A stretch of DNA of 43,244 nt from Gammaproteobacteria bacterium (GCA_019247195.1 JAFAPI010000231.1:1-43244), one strand, 5' to 3'. Counted from the first letter of the stretch, positions 9,544-18,454 are shown. Notes: generated by a model from the letters alone, not told the origin. Made by a program: numbers and translations.

Positions 9544-9575
9544 CTGATATTATCAACCTGTTAGTTTATAATCAA
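9544..9575. promoter_or_regulatory. Overlapping divergent promoters with a candidate ArsR operator
   Basis: Rightward: CTGATA (9544-9549), 17 bp, then perfect TATAAT (9567-9572), reading into the DUF899 gene at 9608. Leftward: TTGATT (9570-9575), 17 bp, then TAATAT (9547-9552), reading into arsR. The region holds a perfect TGATA-T-TATCA palindrome (9545-9555) and two direct ATWATCAACC copies (9549-9558 and 9568-9577) offset by 19 bp. A repressor bound here would block both promoters at once. Confidence 0.6.
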
Positions 9576-9607
9576 CCGGAGCGTTAACTATCGACCCGGA
9601 GGTTTTT

Positions 9608-10360
9608 ATGCGTACCGACCCCACGCACGCCGTCGTGTCCGCCGCCGAATGGCTCGAGGCCCGTCGCGCACTCCTCGCCAAGGAAAAGGCGTTTTCGCGG
9701 CTGCGCGAGGAGCTGGCACAGCAACGCCGCGCCCTTCCCTGGGAGCGCGTGATAAAGCCATATCGGTTTGCGACGCCCGAGGGCGCGGCGTCCCTGGCCG
9801 AGCTGTTCGGACCTCATTCACAGCTCATCGTCTATCACTTCATGTTTGCGCCGCAGGCCGAGGCGGGCTGCGCCCACTGCTCGTTCTGGGCTGATCACTA
9901 CGACGGCATGCTGCCGCATCTGGCCGCCCGCGACGTGGCATTTACCGCCGTGTCACGCGCGTCGCTCGCGCGGCTGGAAGCTTTTCGCGCGCGCATGGGC
10001 TGGCGCTTTCGCTGGGTCTCTTCCGATGACGGAGACTTCAACTACGACTTCCAGGCTTCGTTCCGCCCCGAGGCGCGGGCCAGCGGACAGGTTTTCTACA
10101 ACTACGCTGAAGGGCCGGCGGTGGCGTCGGACCGCGAAGGCATCAGTGTCTTCTGCCGCGATCGAGCCGGCACCGTGTTCCACACCTACTCCTGCTATGC
10201 GCGCGGCATCGACATGATGAATGGCACCTATCAATTCCTCGACCTGACTCCCAGGGGGCGCGATGAGGATCCGCAGAACCCGCAGTCCTGGGTGCGCTAC
10301 CACGATCGCTACGGTGCGGCCGCGGCCGCAAAGCAGGGCTCGAGCGCCGGGGCCACGTAG
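9608..10360 (+). CDS. DUF899 family protein (predicted thioredoxin-like dithiol oxidoreductase)
   Basis: 250 residues, the typical full-length form of the family. Recognisable blocks: WLEARRALLAKEKAF at the N-terminus, LAELFGPHSQLIVYHFMF, then a CAHC motif (GCAHCSFWADHYDGM), WRFRWVSSDDGDFNYDF, GISVFCRD, and the C-terminal HTYSCYARGIDMMNGTYQFLDLTPRGRDE. DUF899 proteins are predicted dithiol-disulfide oxidoreductases and probably cytoplasmic. The GGAGG ribosome-binding site lies 7 nt before the ATG. It diverges from arsR, sharing one promoter region. Its 3' end overlaps the convergent acyltransferase gene by 52 bp. Confidence 0.92.
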   Translation: MRTDPTHAVVSAAEWLEARRALLAKEKAFSRLREELAQQRRALPWERVIKPYRFATPEGAASLAELFGPHSQLIVYHFMFAPQAEAGCAHCSFWADHYDGMLPHLAARDVAFTAVSRASLARLEAFRARMGWRFRWVSSDDGDFNYDFQASFRPEARASGQVFYNYAEGPAVASDREGISVFCRDRAGTVFHTYSCYARGIDMMNGTYQFLDLTPRGRDEDPQNPQSWVRYHDRYGAAAAAKQGSSAGAT

Positions 10361-12312
10361 TGGGCCCCAAACTCCGAAAGGTGGTTGCGATCGTTATAGA
10401 GCGCGCGCCCCTTGAGCTTGTAGAGGCAGGCGGTGCCTGAGCAGAGCGGCCCCTTGGGGTCCGCCACCCGCACGACGCCCGTGCGGGCCAGCGATCTGAT
10501 CTGCGTGTCCCAGGGCGCTGCGGCGGCGTAGGCCTCGCCGCGACTGATGGCGAGGAAGTCATCGGCGATACCCCGCCGCTGCGCCATGGCCAGGCCATAT
10601 GAGACGGCGTACGGCAGCAGCGGCACGTCGAGCACCACGCATACCGCGCGTCCGGGGCTGGTAATCGCGCTAACCGTATTGCGCAGCGCCCGGCCGAACT
10701 CGCCCACGCCTTCCTCCCCGGTGTCCCGCTGGCGCAGGCGATCGCCGGCCCAGTAGCCGACCAGCAGCACTTCGGTGGGTGCGAGACGTGCGACGGCTGC
10801 GACCGCCGCGGCGTTGAAGGGGGCGCATTTCGGATTGCCGGCCGGCCCGGCGGCCAGGTTGATGACATCCAGCAATGGACGGCAGGACGAGGTCGCGACC
10901 AGGTAGACAGCGCGGCCCCGTGGCGCGCTGACGTCGATGACCCCAGGCAGCAGCGCGAGCGCGTGACTATCCCCCCACAGCAGCACCGCGGGCGCACCCG
11001 GCGGTCGCAGCCCGTACTGGCACACTGCTCCGGCGCGAATGGCCGCGGCCGACTTCTCCAGGCAGTCCGTCACCTCACGCAGCCGCCCCGGATCGACCCA
11101 ACTGTCACCCAGCAGGCTGCGGGTGGACGCGGCAAAACGCTGCGGGAAGCCGTCCGAGCGCCACAGCGCGACACCGCTCAGACACACCAGCGCACTGCCG
11201 GCGACGGCTGCGAGCACCAGCCCGTGCACGCTGCGCAGGATGCGGCGCCGCCGCACCGGCTGCTCGATGTAGCGCCAGCTCAGGGTCGCGAGTAGCCCGG
11301 TGGCGGCCAGGGCGAGTGCGCGCAGCGCGGGACTCACTGGGGTGACGTGCCAGTAGTTGAGCCACTGCAGCAGCGGCTGGTGCCACAGATAGAGTGAATA
11401 GGAAATCAGTCCGAGAAACACCAGCGGGCGCCAGGCGAGGACGTGCGCCACCCATGTCCGGCGCAGGCGGCCACTCTCGATCAGCCCCGCGGTCGCCAGA
11501 CAAGGCGCGAGGGTGTAGGCCCCTGGATACGGCAGCCCCGGGTCGTAGACAAAGGCCACACCGATAAGCACCGCCAGACAGAGAAACGCGCCGCTTTCCT
11601 CGACCCAGGCCGCGCGGACACGGCTGCCGCGCAGGGCGAGCAGCGCCCCGAGCAGTAACTCCCAGGCACGCGTCGGGGCGGCGAAGTAGTTCACCGCCGG
11701 GCGGTAGCGGGCCGCCCACAGACACAACAGCAGGGAGGCCACCGCGAGGACCGCGAGCGCTGCGGCACGCCGCGCCGGCAGATAACGCACCAGCAGCAGC
11801 AGGAGGAGCGGGTACACGAGATAGAACTGCTCCTCCACTGCGACCGACCACAGATGGCCGAGCGCGACCGTCTGTCCGGGGCCGAAGTAGCCGCCGTCGC
11901 TCCAGGCGGCGAGGTTACTGAGCAGCAGCGGGGCTGCGGCGAGGTGCTTGCCGAGGTAGACCAGGCTCTCTGGCAGCAGCAGCCAGAGCGAGACGAGGAA
12001 TGTGACCAGACAGACCACCAGGAGCGCTGGCAGGATGCGCCGCGCGCGGCGCAGGTAGAACTCCGCCAGGCGCCGCGGCTGAGTGTCGGCGTGCGAGACG
12101 AGCAGCAGCTGCGTGATCAGGTAACCGGAGATGACGAAGAACACGTCCACGCCGACGAATCCTCCGGAAAAACCCGGCACCTGTGCGTGAAAGAGAATGA
12201 CTGCGAGCACCGCGAGGGCCCGCAGGCCGTCGATATCGGGGCGATAGGCGGGCGCCACGCCGCCTGCGCCCGCCGCCGCCCTGTGTGCGTTCACCACCCC
12301 CACCGCCGCCAT
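10309..12312 (-). CDS. OafA/YrhL-like membrane acyltransferase with SGNH domain
   Basis: 667 residues. The N-terminal half (about 22-370) is an acyltransferase-3 domain with about ten membrane helices and the hallmark YRPDIDGLRALAVLAVILFHA at its start and FFVISGYLI soon after. The C-terminal periplasmic SGNH hydrolase-like domain (about 430-660) shows LLWGDSHAL with the nucleophile Ser, and DRNHLS with the catalytic Asp/His. Such fused proteins O-acetylate lipopolysaccharide O-antigen, peptidoglycan or exopolysaccharide; the target here is unknown. It lies 29 bp downstream of der and may be read through from that operon. The end overlaps the DUF899 gene on the other strand. Confidence 0.93.
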   Translation of the reverse strand: MAAVGVVNAHRAAAGAGGVAPAYRPDIDGLRALAVLAVILFHAQVPGFSGGFVGVDVFFVISGYLITQLLLVSHADTQPRRLAEFYLRRARRILPALLVVCLVTFLVSLWLLLPESLVYLGKHLAAAPLLLSNLAAWSDGGYFGPGQTVALGHLWSVAVEEQFYLVYPLLLLLLVRYLPARRAAALAVLAVASLLLCLWAARYRPAVNYFAAPTRAWELLLGALLALRGSRVRAAWVEESGAFLCLAVLIGVAFVYDPGLPYPGAYTLAPCLATAGLIESGRLRRTWVAHVLAWRPLVFLGLISYSLYLWHQPLLQWLNYWHVTPVSPALRALALAATGLLATLSWRYIEQPVRRRRILRSVHGLVLAAVAGSALVCLSGVALWRSDGFPQRFAASTRSLLGDSWVDPGRLREVTDCLEKSAAAIRAGAVCQYGLRPPGAPAVLLWGDSHALALLPGVIDVSAPRGRAVYLVATSSCRPLLDVINLAAGPAGNPKCAPFNAAAVAAVARLAPTEVLLVGYWAGDRLRQRDTGEEGVGEFGRALRNTVSAITSPGRAVCVVLDVPLLPYAVSYGLAMAQRRGIADDFLAISRGEAYAAAAPWDTQIRSLARTGVVRVADPKGPLCSGTACLYKLKGRALYNDRNHLSEFGAHYVAPALEPCFAAAAAP

Positions 12313-12341
12313 TGTGCCCGCGGTGGGACGGGCCGTCGCCC

Positions 12342-13721
12342 TCAGCGCCGACCGGACGCCTTGGAGCGGACGCGCCGCGACCCGTGGCGCGACGGGCGCG
12401 CACGCCGCGCCGCGTAGGGGTTGGCATCGGTGCGGTACTCGATCAGGACCGGGGTCGCGAACAGGTCATAGGCCTTGCGGAACACGTTCGAGAGGTAGCG
12501 CGTATACGCCTCGGGCACCGCCGCCGTCTGGTTGCCATGGATGACGATGCGGGGTGGATTGCGGCCCCCCTGGTGGGCGTAGCGCAGCTTGATGCGCCGG
12601 CCGTGCACCAGCGGGGGTTGATGTGCGCTCAGCGCCTGCTCCAGCGTGCGCGTCAGCTCACGCGTCGGCAGGGTACGCATGGCCCCTTCGTAGGCGCGCA
12701 CCACTGAACCAACCAGCTCCCCCACCCCGGTCCCATGGCGCGCCGAGATGTAGTGCAGCGGGGCGAACGGCACGAAGTCGAGCTTGAGCGCGAGTTGTCG
12801 CTCGATTTCCGCCCGTTGCTCCGGTGCGATGCCGTCCCACTTGTTCACCGCGATCACCAGCGCGCGGCCGCGCTCGAGAGCGAGACCGAGCACGCTCGCA
12901 TCCTGTTCTGCCACAGTGTCGTGCGCGTCGAGCACCAACACCACGACGTGCGCCTCGCCGATCGCTTGGAGAGTCTTGGCGACGCTGGCGCGTTCGACCG
13001 CGTCCTCGACCCGTGCCCGGCGCCGCACGCCGGCCGTGTCAATGAGCACGAACGCCCGCCCGTCACGCTCGAAGGGCACGAGGATGCTGTCGCGGGTGGT
13101 GCCGGGCTCCTCGCTGGCGATGACTCGCTCCTGGCCCAGCAGCCGGTTGACGAGGGTCGACTTGCCGACGTTGGGCCGGCCGATGACGGCGATGCGAATG
13201 GCGCTGGTGTCCTGGGCGGGAGCGGCGTCCGGGGTGTACCCGGCCAGCACTCCCTCCATGAGCGCGTCACAGCCTTGGGAGTGGCTGGCGGAGATCGGGT
13301 AAGGGTTGCCAAAGCCAAGAGCATGGAATTCCGCCGCCACAACGTCGGCATCGAGGCCCTCCGACTTATTGAGCGCGAGCGTCACAGGCTTGCCGCTGCG
13401 CCGCAGCTCGCGGGCTACGAACTGATCCTGCGGGGTGAGTCCGGCGCGCGCATCCGCCACCAGCACGATGCGATCGGCCTCGGCCATGGCACGTTCGGTC
13501 TGTTCGCGCATCTGCGCCTCGATGCCCGCGGGATGCTCGATGAGGCCCCCGGTGTCGATCACCACGGCCGGCACGGGGCCCACCTGGGCGAAGCCGTACT
13601 GACGGTCACGCGTCAGGCCGGGGGCGTCCGCGACAATCGCGTCGCGGCTCGCAGTCAGCACGTTGAACAGCGTCGACTTGCCGACGTTGGGGCGGCCGAC
13701 GAGCGCCACGACGGGCAGCAT
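12342..13721 (-). CDS. der: Ribosome-associated GTPase Der (EngA)
   Basis: 459 residues. Two tandem GTPase domains each carry a GRPNVGKS P-loop (first at about 9-16) with DxxG motifs (DTGGL, DTAGV) and NKxD-type motifs (NKSE in domain 1, NKWD in domain 2), followed by a KH-like C-terminal domain and a basic tail. Der is needed for 50S subunit maturation. The ATG at 13721 begins MLPVVALVGRPNVGKS, as in other Der proteins; a longer upstream frame is only antisense of bamB. Domain 1 has NKSE in place of NKxD, a common variation. It lies 14 bp after bamB, the usual order. Confidence 0.97.
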   Translation of the reverse strand: MLPVVALVGRPNVGKSTLFNVLTASRDAIVADAPGLTRDRQYGFAQVGPVPAVVIDTGGLIEHPAGIEAQMREQTERAMAEADRIVLVADARAGLTPQDQFVARELRRSGKPVTLALNKSEGLDADVVAAEFHALGFGNPYPISASHSQGCDALMEGVLAGYTPDAAPAQDTSAIRIAVIGRPNVGKSTLVNRLLGQERVIASEEPGTTRDSILVPFERDGRAFVLIDTAGVRRRARVEDAVERASVAKTLQAIGEAHVVVLVLDAHDTVAEQDASVLGLALERGRALVIAVNKWDGIAPEQRAEIERQLALKLDFVPFAPLHYISARHGTGVGELVGSVVRAYEGAMRTLPTRELTRTLEQALSAHQPPLVHGRRIKLRYAHQGGRNPPRIVIHGNQTAAVPEAYTRYLSNVFRKAYDLFATPVLIEYRTDANPYAARRARPSRHGSRRVRSKASGRR

Positions 13722-13735
13722 CGGCCCCAACCTGC

Positions 13736-14938
13736 CTACTGGGGGGTTGGCGCGCCCGGGGTGCCCTTGGCGGCGGTAGCACCCCGCGGGCTGACGCGAT
13801 AGGCGTTGATCTGGCCGCGGTCGTTGCTGACTACGACGACGTCGCCCAGCACCACCGGCGCGGCACTGATGCGGGTGCGGCCGGTGCTGACGCGGGCCGC
13901 GAGAGCACCACTCGCCTTGTCGAGCCAGTGCACGTAGCCCTGCAAATCCCCGACCACGATCGCGTCGGCCATGCTGGCAGGAGTCGAGAGCCGCCGGTGG
14001 GCGAGCGCACTCTGGCGCCATACCTCCGTCCCCGTGCGTGCGGTGAGCGCCACCACGTCGCCGTCGGCGGTCGAGACGTAAAGCGTATCCCCCGCCAGTG
14101 TCATGCCGCGGTAACTCGAGGCCTCGTGCGACCACCATACCTGACCGGTATCGAGGGCCAGCATGGCGATACGCCCCTGAAAGCCCACCGCATAGACGTT
14201 GGATCCTTCGGCTATCACCGCGGAATCGATATCGGCCAGGCGTTCTAACTCCGTGCGGCCGTGCGGCGGCGTGACGGTCGCCTCCCACTGCATCGAACCG
14301 TCACCGGCATTGACCGCGAGTACCTTGCCGTTGTCGAAGCCGCACAGCACCAGATCGCCGGCGATCAGCGGCGTCGCGGTACCCCGCAGCGACAGGCGCG
14401 GCACCTGCTGCTCCTGCAGCCATAGCTCGTGTCCGTCGGCCGGCGACAGTGCGTGCAGGCGTCCGTCGACGGTGCGCACCACGATCAGCCGGGCCGAAAT
14501 GGCCGCGGGCGCGAGGATTTCCCCGTTCAGGCGCACGTGCCAGCGGACCTGACCGGAGCCTGAGTCGAGGGCGAAAAACTGTCCGTCGCTCGCGCCGACG
14601 GTCAAGAGCTCGCCCGCGACGGCGGTGCCGCCGGCGAGCGGTGCTTTGAGGTGGCCGCGCCACTGCAAGCGGCCAGTGCGTGCGTCGAACGCGGCGATCT
14701 CGCCCTTGTGGCCAGCGGCGTAGATACGCTGGCCGTCGCTCGCGACCCCGAGACCGAGGCGCAGTGCCACGGCCTTCTTGTCGTCCACCGAGGCACTCCA
14801 CAGATGCCGGACGTTGAGAGTGGCGTTGAAGGGAGTCAGCTTCGCAGGCTGATCGATGGCCTTGTCCTTGGAACAGGCCGCGCTCAGGCACACGGCGGCG
14901 AGCGCGGCGAGGGTCAGGGCCCGGTGCATGCGGTTCAC
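13736..14938 (-). CDS. bamB: Outer membrane protein assembly factor BamB
   Basis: 400 residues. The signal peptide ends in lipobox LSAAC with the lipidated Cys at 22, giving an outer-membrane lipoprotein facing the periplasm. The rest is an eight-bladed PQQ-type beta-propeller with repeated motifs such as DARTGRLQWRG, DSGSGQVRWHV, DTGQVWWSH and TARTGTEVWRQ. BamB supports the BamA complex in inserting beta-barrel proteins. The ATG overlaps the end of the yfgM-like gene by 4 bp and der follows, matching the conserved hisS-yfgM-bamB-der order. A second in-frame ATG three codons in is an alternative start. Confidence 0.96.
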   Translation of the reverse strand: MNRMHRALTLAALAAVCLSAACSKDKAIDQPAKLTPFNATLNVRHLWSASVDDKKAVALRLGLGVASDGQRIYAAGHKGEIAAFDARTGRLQWRGHLKAPLAGGTAVAGELLTVGASDGQFFALDSGSGQVRWHVRLNGEILAPAAISARLIVVRTVDGRLHALSPADGHELWLQEQQVPRLSLRGTATPLIAGDLVLCGFDNGKVLAVNAGDGSMQWEATVTPPHGRTELERLADIDSAVIAEGSNVYAVGFQGRIAMLALDTGQVWWSHEASSYRGMTLAGDTLYVSTADGDVVALTARTGTEVWRQSALAHRRLSTPASMADAIVVGDLQGYVHWLDKASGALAARVSTGRTRISAAPVVLGDVVVVSNDRGQINAYRVSPRGATAAKGTPGAPTPQ

Positions 14939-15588
14939 TTGCCCGCCGCCGTCGGCGGGGCGCTGTCCGCGGCGAGGTCGGCAATCTTCAGGTCGAGCAA
15001 CGGCGCCGCACCAGCCTCGGGTGCGCTCTTCGCCTCTCGGTACTCGCGCAATGCCGCGGCCCGGTCGCCCTTGGCGAAATAGGCGTCGCCGCGCACTTCA
15101 TGGAAGCGTGCCGCGAAGCTCGCGGGCGCGGACTCCTTCAGCGTGCTAAGCGCGGCGTCCGGTTGGCGCTGCGCGATCTGCACGCGCGCCAGACGCAGGC
15201 GCGCGATGAGTCCGAGCTCGTGGTCCTTGGAGTTCATCGCCACCGCGGCAAGCTCTCGCGCGGCCTTGTCGAGCTCGTTGCCATCGACGTAGACACGCGC
15301 CGCGAGGAGTTTGGCCTGATCGGTGTAGGGCGACCCGGGCGCGTCCCGCTCCAGCTCGCCGAGCAGCACCAGGGCCTGCGAGCGGTCTCCGCGCTCGAGG
15401 GATTGCACCATGCCGATGTATTTCCCCCCGGCGGCGAGACGGGCGGCGTCCTGGTGTTGTTGCCACCAGCGCCAGCCGGCGAGTCCGGCGACCACCACCA
15501 CGACGGCGCCCAGCACGGCAAGAGCGTTCTCGCGCACCTGCGCCTTGAGCCATTCCCATTGTTCTTTTTCGGACAGGTACTCTTCCAC
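14935..15588 (-). CDS. yfgM: YfgM-like inner-membrane tetratricopeptide protein
   Basis: 217 residues. An N-terminal cytoplasmic segment with SEKEQWEWLKAQVREN is followed by one membrane helix (about 23-41) and a periplasmic domain of TPR-like helices (about 50-200), matching YfgM, an ancillary SecYEG/PpiD-associated protein that helps periplasmic chaperone networks. The family signature E(K)EQ(W)E.LK.W..EN before the helix is present. It lies between hisS (10 bp) and bamB (4-bp overlap), exactly the E. coli position. The Pro/Ala-rich C-terminal tail is not conserved. Confidence 0.92.
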   Translation of the reverse strand: MEEYLSEKEQWEWLKAQVRENALAVLGAVVVVVAGLAGWRWWQQHQDAARLAAGGKYIGMVQSLERGDRSQALVLLGELERDAPGSPYTDQAKLLAARVYVDGNELDKAARELAAVAMNSKDHELGLIARLRLARVQIAQRQPDAALSTLKESAPASFAARFHEVRGDAYFAKGDRAAALREYREAKSAPEAGAAPLLDLKIADLAADSAPPTAAGK

Positions 15589-15598
15589 GCGTTCCCCC

Positions 15599-16891
15599 TC
15601 AATCCTCCAAGGCGCCGAGGGCGCGCAGCGCCTGATCGACGGCCGTGGGTAACTCGTCCAGCGGACACTCGCTCTGACCGGAGGTCTGCCGCAAAGGTTT
15701 CATTCCGATCATCCCGCGCGCCAGCTCGTCCCCAGCGACGATCAAGGCGAGCGGCGCCCCGCTCTTATCGGCGCGGCGGAACTGTGCCTTGAAGTTGCCG
15801 CCACCGAGATTCAGTTCGATGCGCAGGCCCGGGCGTTGATCTCGCAGGTGCTCAGTGATCTGCAGCGCCCGCTCGGTCACCGCCGCCCCGTTCACCACTA
15901 CATAAAGGTGTGGGCGCACGGGGGCTGGCGCGCGGCCGGCGCGCACCAGCAGCGTGACCAGGCGCTCGACCCCCATGGCAAAACCTACGGCCGGCGTCGC
16001 GTCCCCGCCCAGCTGGGGGATCAGTCCGTCGTAGCGGCCACCGGAGCATACGGCATTCTGGGCCGACGTGGCGGCCGTGATCCACTCGAACACCGTGCGG
16101 TTGTAGTAGTCCAGGCCGCGCACCAGACGTGGGTTGATGCTGAATTCGACCCCGACCGCGTGCAGCAGCGCGCACAGCTCCTCGAAGTGCTTCCGTGACT
16201 CAGCATCCAGGTGCTCAGTCAGCAGGGGCGCGCCGGCGATGAGCTCCTGCATCGCCGGGTTCTTGCTGTCGAGGATGCGCAGCGGGTTGCCCTCCAGCCG
16301 ACGCTCGCTGTCCGCGTCGAGCTGCGTGGAGTGGGCCCGCAGATAGTCCGTTAGCCGCGCGCGGTACGCGCGACGGCTCTCCGGCGTACCGAGTGAGTTG
16401 ATCTCGAGTCGCAGTCCCTGCAGTCCGAGGTTGCGCCACAGCCGTGCGCTGAGGGCGATGAGTTCGGCATCCACGTCGGGACCGGGACAGCCAACCGCCT
16501 CGACGTCGACCTGCCAGAACTGCCGGTAGCGCCCGGCCTGTGGCGCCTCGTGGCGAAACATCGGGCCCAGGCACCACAGTTTGTGGCGCTGACCCCGCAA
16601 CATGCTATTGGAAATGAGGGCGCGCACGATGCCGGCCGTCGCCTCGGGGCGCAGCGTGAGGCTGTCGCCACCACGGTCGATGAACGTGTACATCTCCTTG
16701 CCGACGACGTCGGTGTGCTCGCCGATGGCGCGCTTGAAGAGTTCTGTGCGCTCCAGCAGCGGGACGCGGATCTCCTCGTATCCGTACGCTCCGAGCACTT
16801 CACGCGTACACGACTCGAAGTGCTGCCACGCCGCGATGTGCTCGGGCAGCACATCGTTCATGCCCCGCACCGGCTGGATCGGTTCGCCCAC
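15599..16891 (-). CDS. hisS: Histidyl-tRNA synthetase
   Basis: 430 residues, a class IIa aminoacyl-tRNA synthetase charging tRNA-His. Class II motif 2 is seen around GPMFRHEAPQAGRYRQFWQ, the histidine-specific motif as LVRGLDYYNRTVFEW, and motif 3 as AVGFAMGVERL; the anticodon-binding domain fills the last 100 residues. The start is a GTG at 16891, two bases after the rodZ stop, giving the N-terminus GEPIQPVRGMNDVLP that aligns with other HisRS proteins. In E. coli ispG lies directly upstream; here that gene is absent and rodZ abuts hisS. Confidence 0.97.
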   Translation of the reverse strand: MGEPIQPVRGMNDVLPEHIAAWQHFESCTREVLGAYGYEEIRVPLLERTELFKRAIGEHTDVVGKEMYTFIDRGGDSLTLRPEATAGIVRALISNSMLRGQRHKLWCLGPMFRHEAPQAGRYRQFWQVDVEAVGCPGPDVDAELIALSARLWRNLGLQGLRLEINSLGTPESRRAYRARLTDYLRAHSTQLDADSERRLEGNPLRILDSKNPAMQELIAGAPLLTEHLDAESRKHFEELCALLHAVGVEFSINPRLVRGLDYYNRTVFEWITAATSAQNAVCSGGRYDGLIPQLGGDATPAVGFAMGVERLVTLLVRAGRAPAPVRPHLYVVVNGAAVTERALQITEHLRDQRPGLRIELNLGGGNFKAQFRRADKSGAPLALIVAGDELARGMIGMKPLRQTSGQSECPLDELPTAVDQALRALGALED

Positions 16892-16893
16892 GC

Positions 16894-17673
16894 TCAGGCC
16901 CCCGGCGCCGCTGCGGCGGGGGAGACCTGGCCGGCGGCGCTCACCATCACGTGTGCATCGCCGCGACGACGTACCATGCCGGCGAGTGTCAGCGCGCGCC
17001 CATCGATCTCGAGGGTCACGCCCGTCGCGTTACCCAGTACCACTCTGAGCGGCGGCACACCCCTTACTGTACGCACGCTGCCCGCCGCCACGAGACCGTC
17101 CAGCAGCACCTGGCCGCCAGAGTCGCTCACCTGTGCCCAACTGGCTTGCGAGAAACGCAGCGCCAGCTGGACCACGGCGGATGCCTGGCGGTTGGCGGCT
17201 GCCGTGGCTGGGAGTGCGCGCGGGGGCGTTTCGGGAGTGGCAGTCGTCGGCACCGGTTGGGCGACAAACCGCGGCCTGGTGCGCGGCTGCGCCAGCAGCC
17301 ACCACAGCGCACCCGCCAGCGCCAGGCCCGATACTGCGAGCACGGCCGGCAGCATGAAGGGGGAGGCCTCCGCCCCGCGGCCTCCGCGTGGAATGCGCGT
17401 GAGGTCTGGCTGGCGCGCCGACGCCGGCGCGGCGCTTGCATACAGCTCCTGCAGCTGCTCGCGGGCCTCGCCCACGAGCTCGGCGTAGCGGCGCAGATGC
17501 CCCCGCACGTAGACGTCGGCCCCGAGCGCGCCAAAGTTCTCCGCCTCGAGACACTCGAGCACGCGGGCGTCCACGTGCAGCCTCTCCGCAGCCTGTAGCA
17601 CCGTCAGGCCGCGCTTTTCCCGCGCGGCGCGCAGCCGGGTCCCGATACCGACGCCGCCGGTCTCGCCCGCCAC
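16894..17673 (-). CDS. rodZ: RodZ-like cytoskeletal adaptor protein
   Basis: 259 residues from a GTG at 17673, four bases after the pilF stop; upstream in-frame sequence is antisense-like pilF reading and is rejected. Domains: a cytoplasmic Xre-type helix-turn-helix (about 9-75, GTRLRAAREKRGLTVLQAAERL), a linker, one transmembrane helix (about 106-128), a Pro/Thr/Ala-rich segment, and a C-terminal DUF4115 beta domain (about 165-250). RodZ links MreB filaments to the elongasome and supports rod shape. The place between pilF and hisS is as in pseudomonads, but without the usual ispG. Confidence 0.88.
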   Translation of the reverse strand: MAGETGGVGIGTRLRAAREKRGLTVLQAAERLHVDARVLECLEAENFGALGADVYVRGHLRRYAELVGEAREQLQELYASAAPASARQPDLTRIPRGGRGAEASPFMLPAVLAVSGLALAGALWWLLAQPRTRPRFVAQPVPTTATPETPPRALPATAAANRQASAVVQLALRFSQASWAQVSDSGGQVLLDGLVAAGSVRTVRGVPPLRVVLGNATGVTLEIDGRALTLAGMVRRRGDAHVMVSAAGQVSPAAAAPGA

Positions 17674-17677
17674 GCGC

Positions 17678-18454
17678 TCAACCCGGGTTCGAGTCCAGGG
17701 TCGCCAGCGCGCGGGTCTGCTCGGTGCCCGGGAAGTTGAGTTGCAGTTTCCGCGCGTAGCGCTGTGCCCCGATACGATCGTTCTGCGCCCGCGCCACCCG
17801 CACACCGAGCAGCAGCAGGTCAGGCGTTTCGGAATAGCCGTTGAGGAAGGCATCGATGCGCGTCCGTGCTGCCTGCAGGTCGCGCTGCTGGAAGTCCATG
17901 TCCGCAAGCTGGTAGACCGCCTCCCCATAGGTGGGGCGTAGCTGCAGTGCCTGGGCGAAGTGCAGGCGCGCGTCGGCGTCGCGCTTGGCAGCACGCAGGC
18001 AGACACCGGCGTTGGTGTAGGCGGCCTCGGGTGTGCGGTACAGGGCGTTGCGTGCCGCCTCTTCGAAACGCTTCACTCCCTCATCGGTGCGACCATGCTG
18101 GCACAGGTAGACCGCGTAGTTGTTGATCACATTGGGATCGTGCGGCGCAAGCCGCAGCGCGGCGCGAAACTCGGCATCCGCCTTGTCCGGAGTCCCCATC
18201 CGCTCGAAGAGCAATGCGCGAACGCTGTGCACCTCCGGGTTGTTCGGGTCCTGCGCCACTGCCTTATCGAGCTTCTCCTTCGCCAGCGCGAGCTCACCCT
18301 GGTTGAGATAGGCGCTGCCCAGCTGCGTGTTCGCCGCCGCGGCGTCATGCGGCTTGTTGCCGCGGGTCGGCGTGCCGCCGCAGCCACTCAGCAGCAGCAT
18401 GATGCCGACGGCGAGTGGGCGCAGCAGGCGAAGTTCGGGATGAATTTTGCTCAT
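17678..18454 (-). CDS. pilF: Type IV pilus biogenesis pilotin PilF/PilW
   Basis: 258 residues. The signal peptide ends in lipobox LLSGC with the lipidated Cys at 25, so an outer-membrane lipoprotein. The rest is about six tetratricopeptide repeats (e.g. [24 protein letters not shown], then [21 protein letters not shown]). PilF guides assembly of the PilQ secretin of type IV pili. The gene sits between rlmN (4-bp ATGA overlap) and rodZ, the order seen in Pseudomonas and relatives, implying the organism makes or made type IV pili. Confidence 0.92.
   Translation of the reverse strand: MSKIHPELRLLRPLAVGIMLLLSGCGGTPTRGNKPHDAAAANTQLGSAYLNQGELALAKEKLDKAVAQDPNNPEVHSVRALLFERMGTPDKADAEFRAALRLAPHDPNVINNYAVYLCQHGRTDEGVKRFEEAARNALYRTPEAAYTNAGVCLRAAKRDADARLHFAQALQLRPTYGEAVYQLADMDFQQRDLQAARTRIDAFLNGYSETPDLLLLGVRVARAQNDRIGAQRYARKLQLNFPGTEQTRALATLDSNPG

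Noticed and set aside
12342-14288. A 648-codon frame that would extend Der at its N-terminus
   Set aside because: The first 189 codons are Arg/Gly-rich antisense-type sequence lying over bamB in another frame; Der homologues begin at the ATG at 13721.
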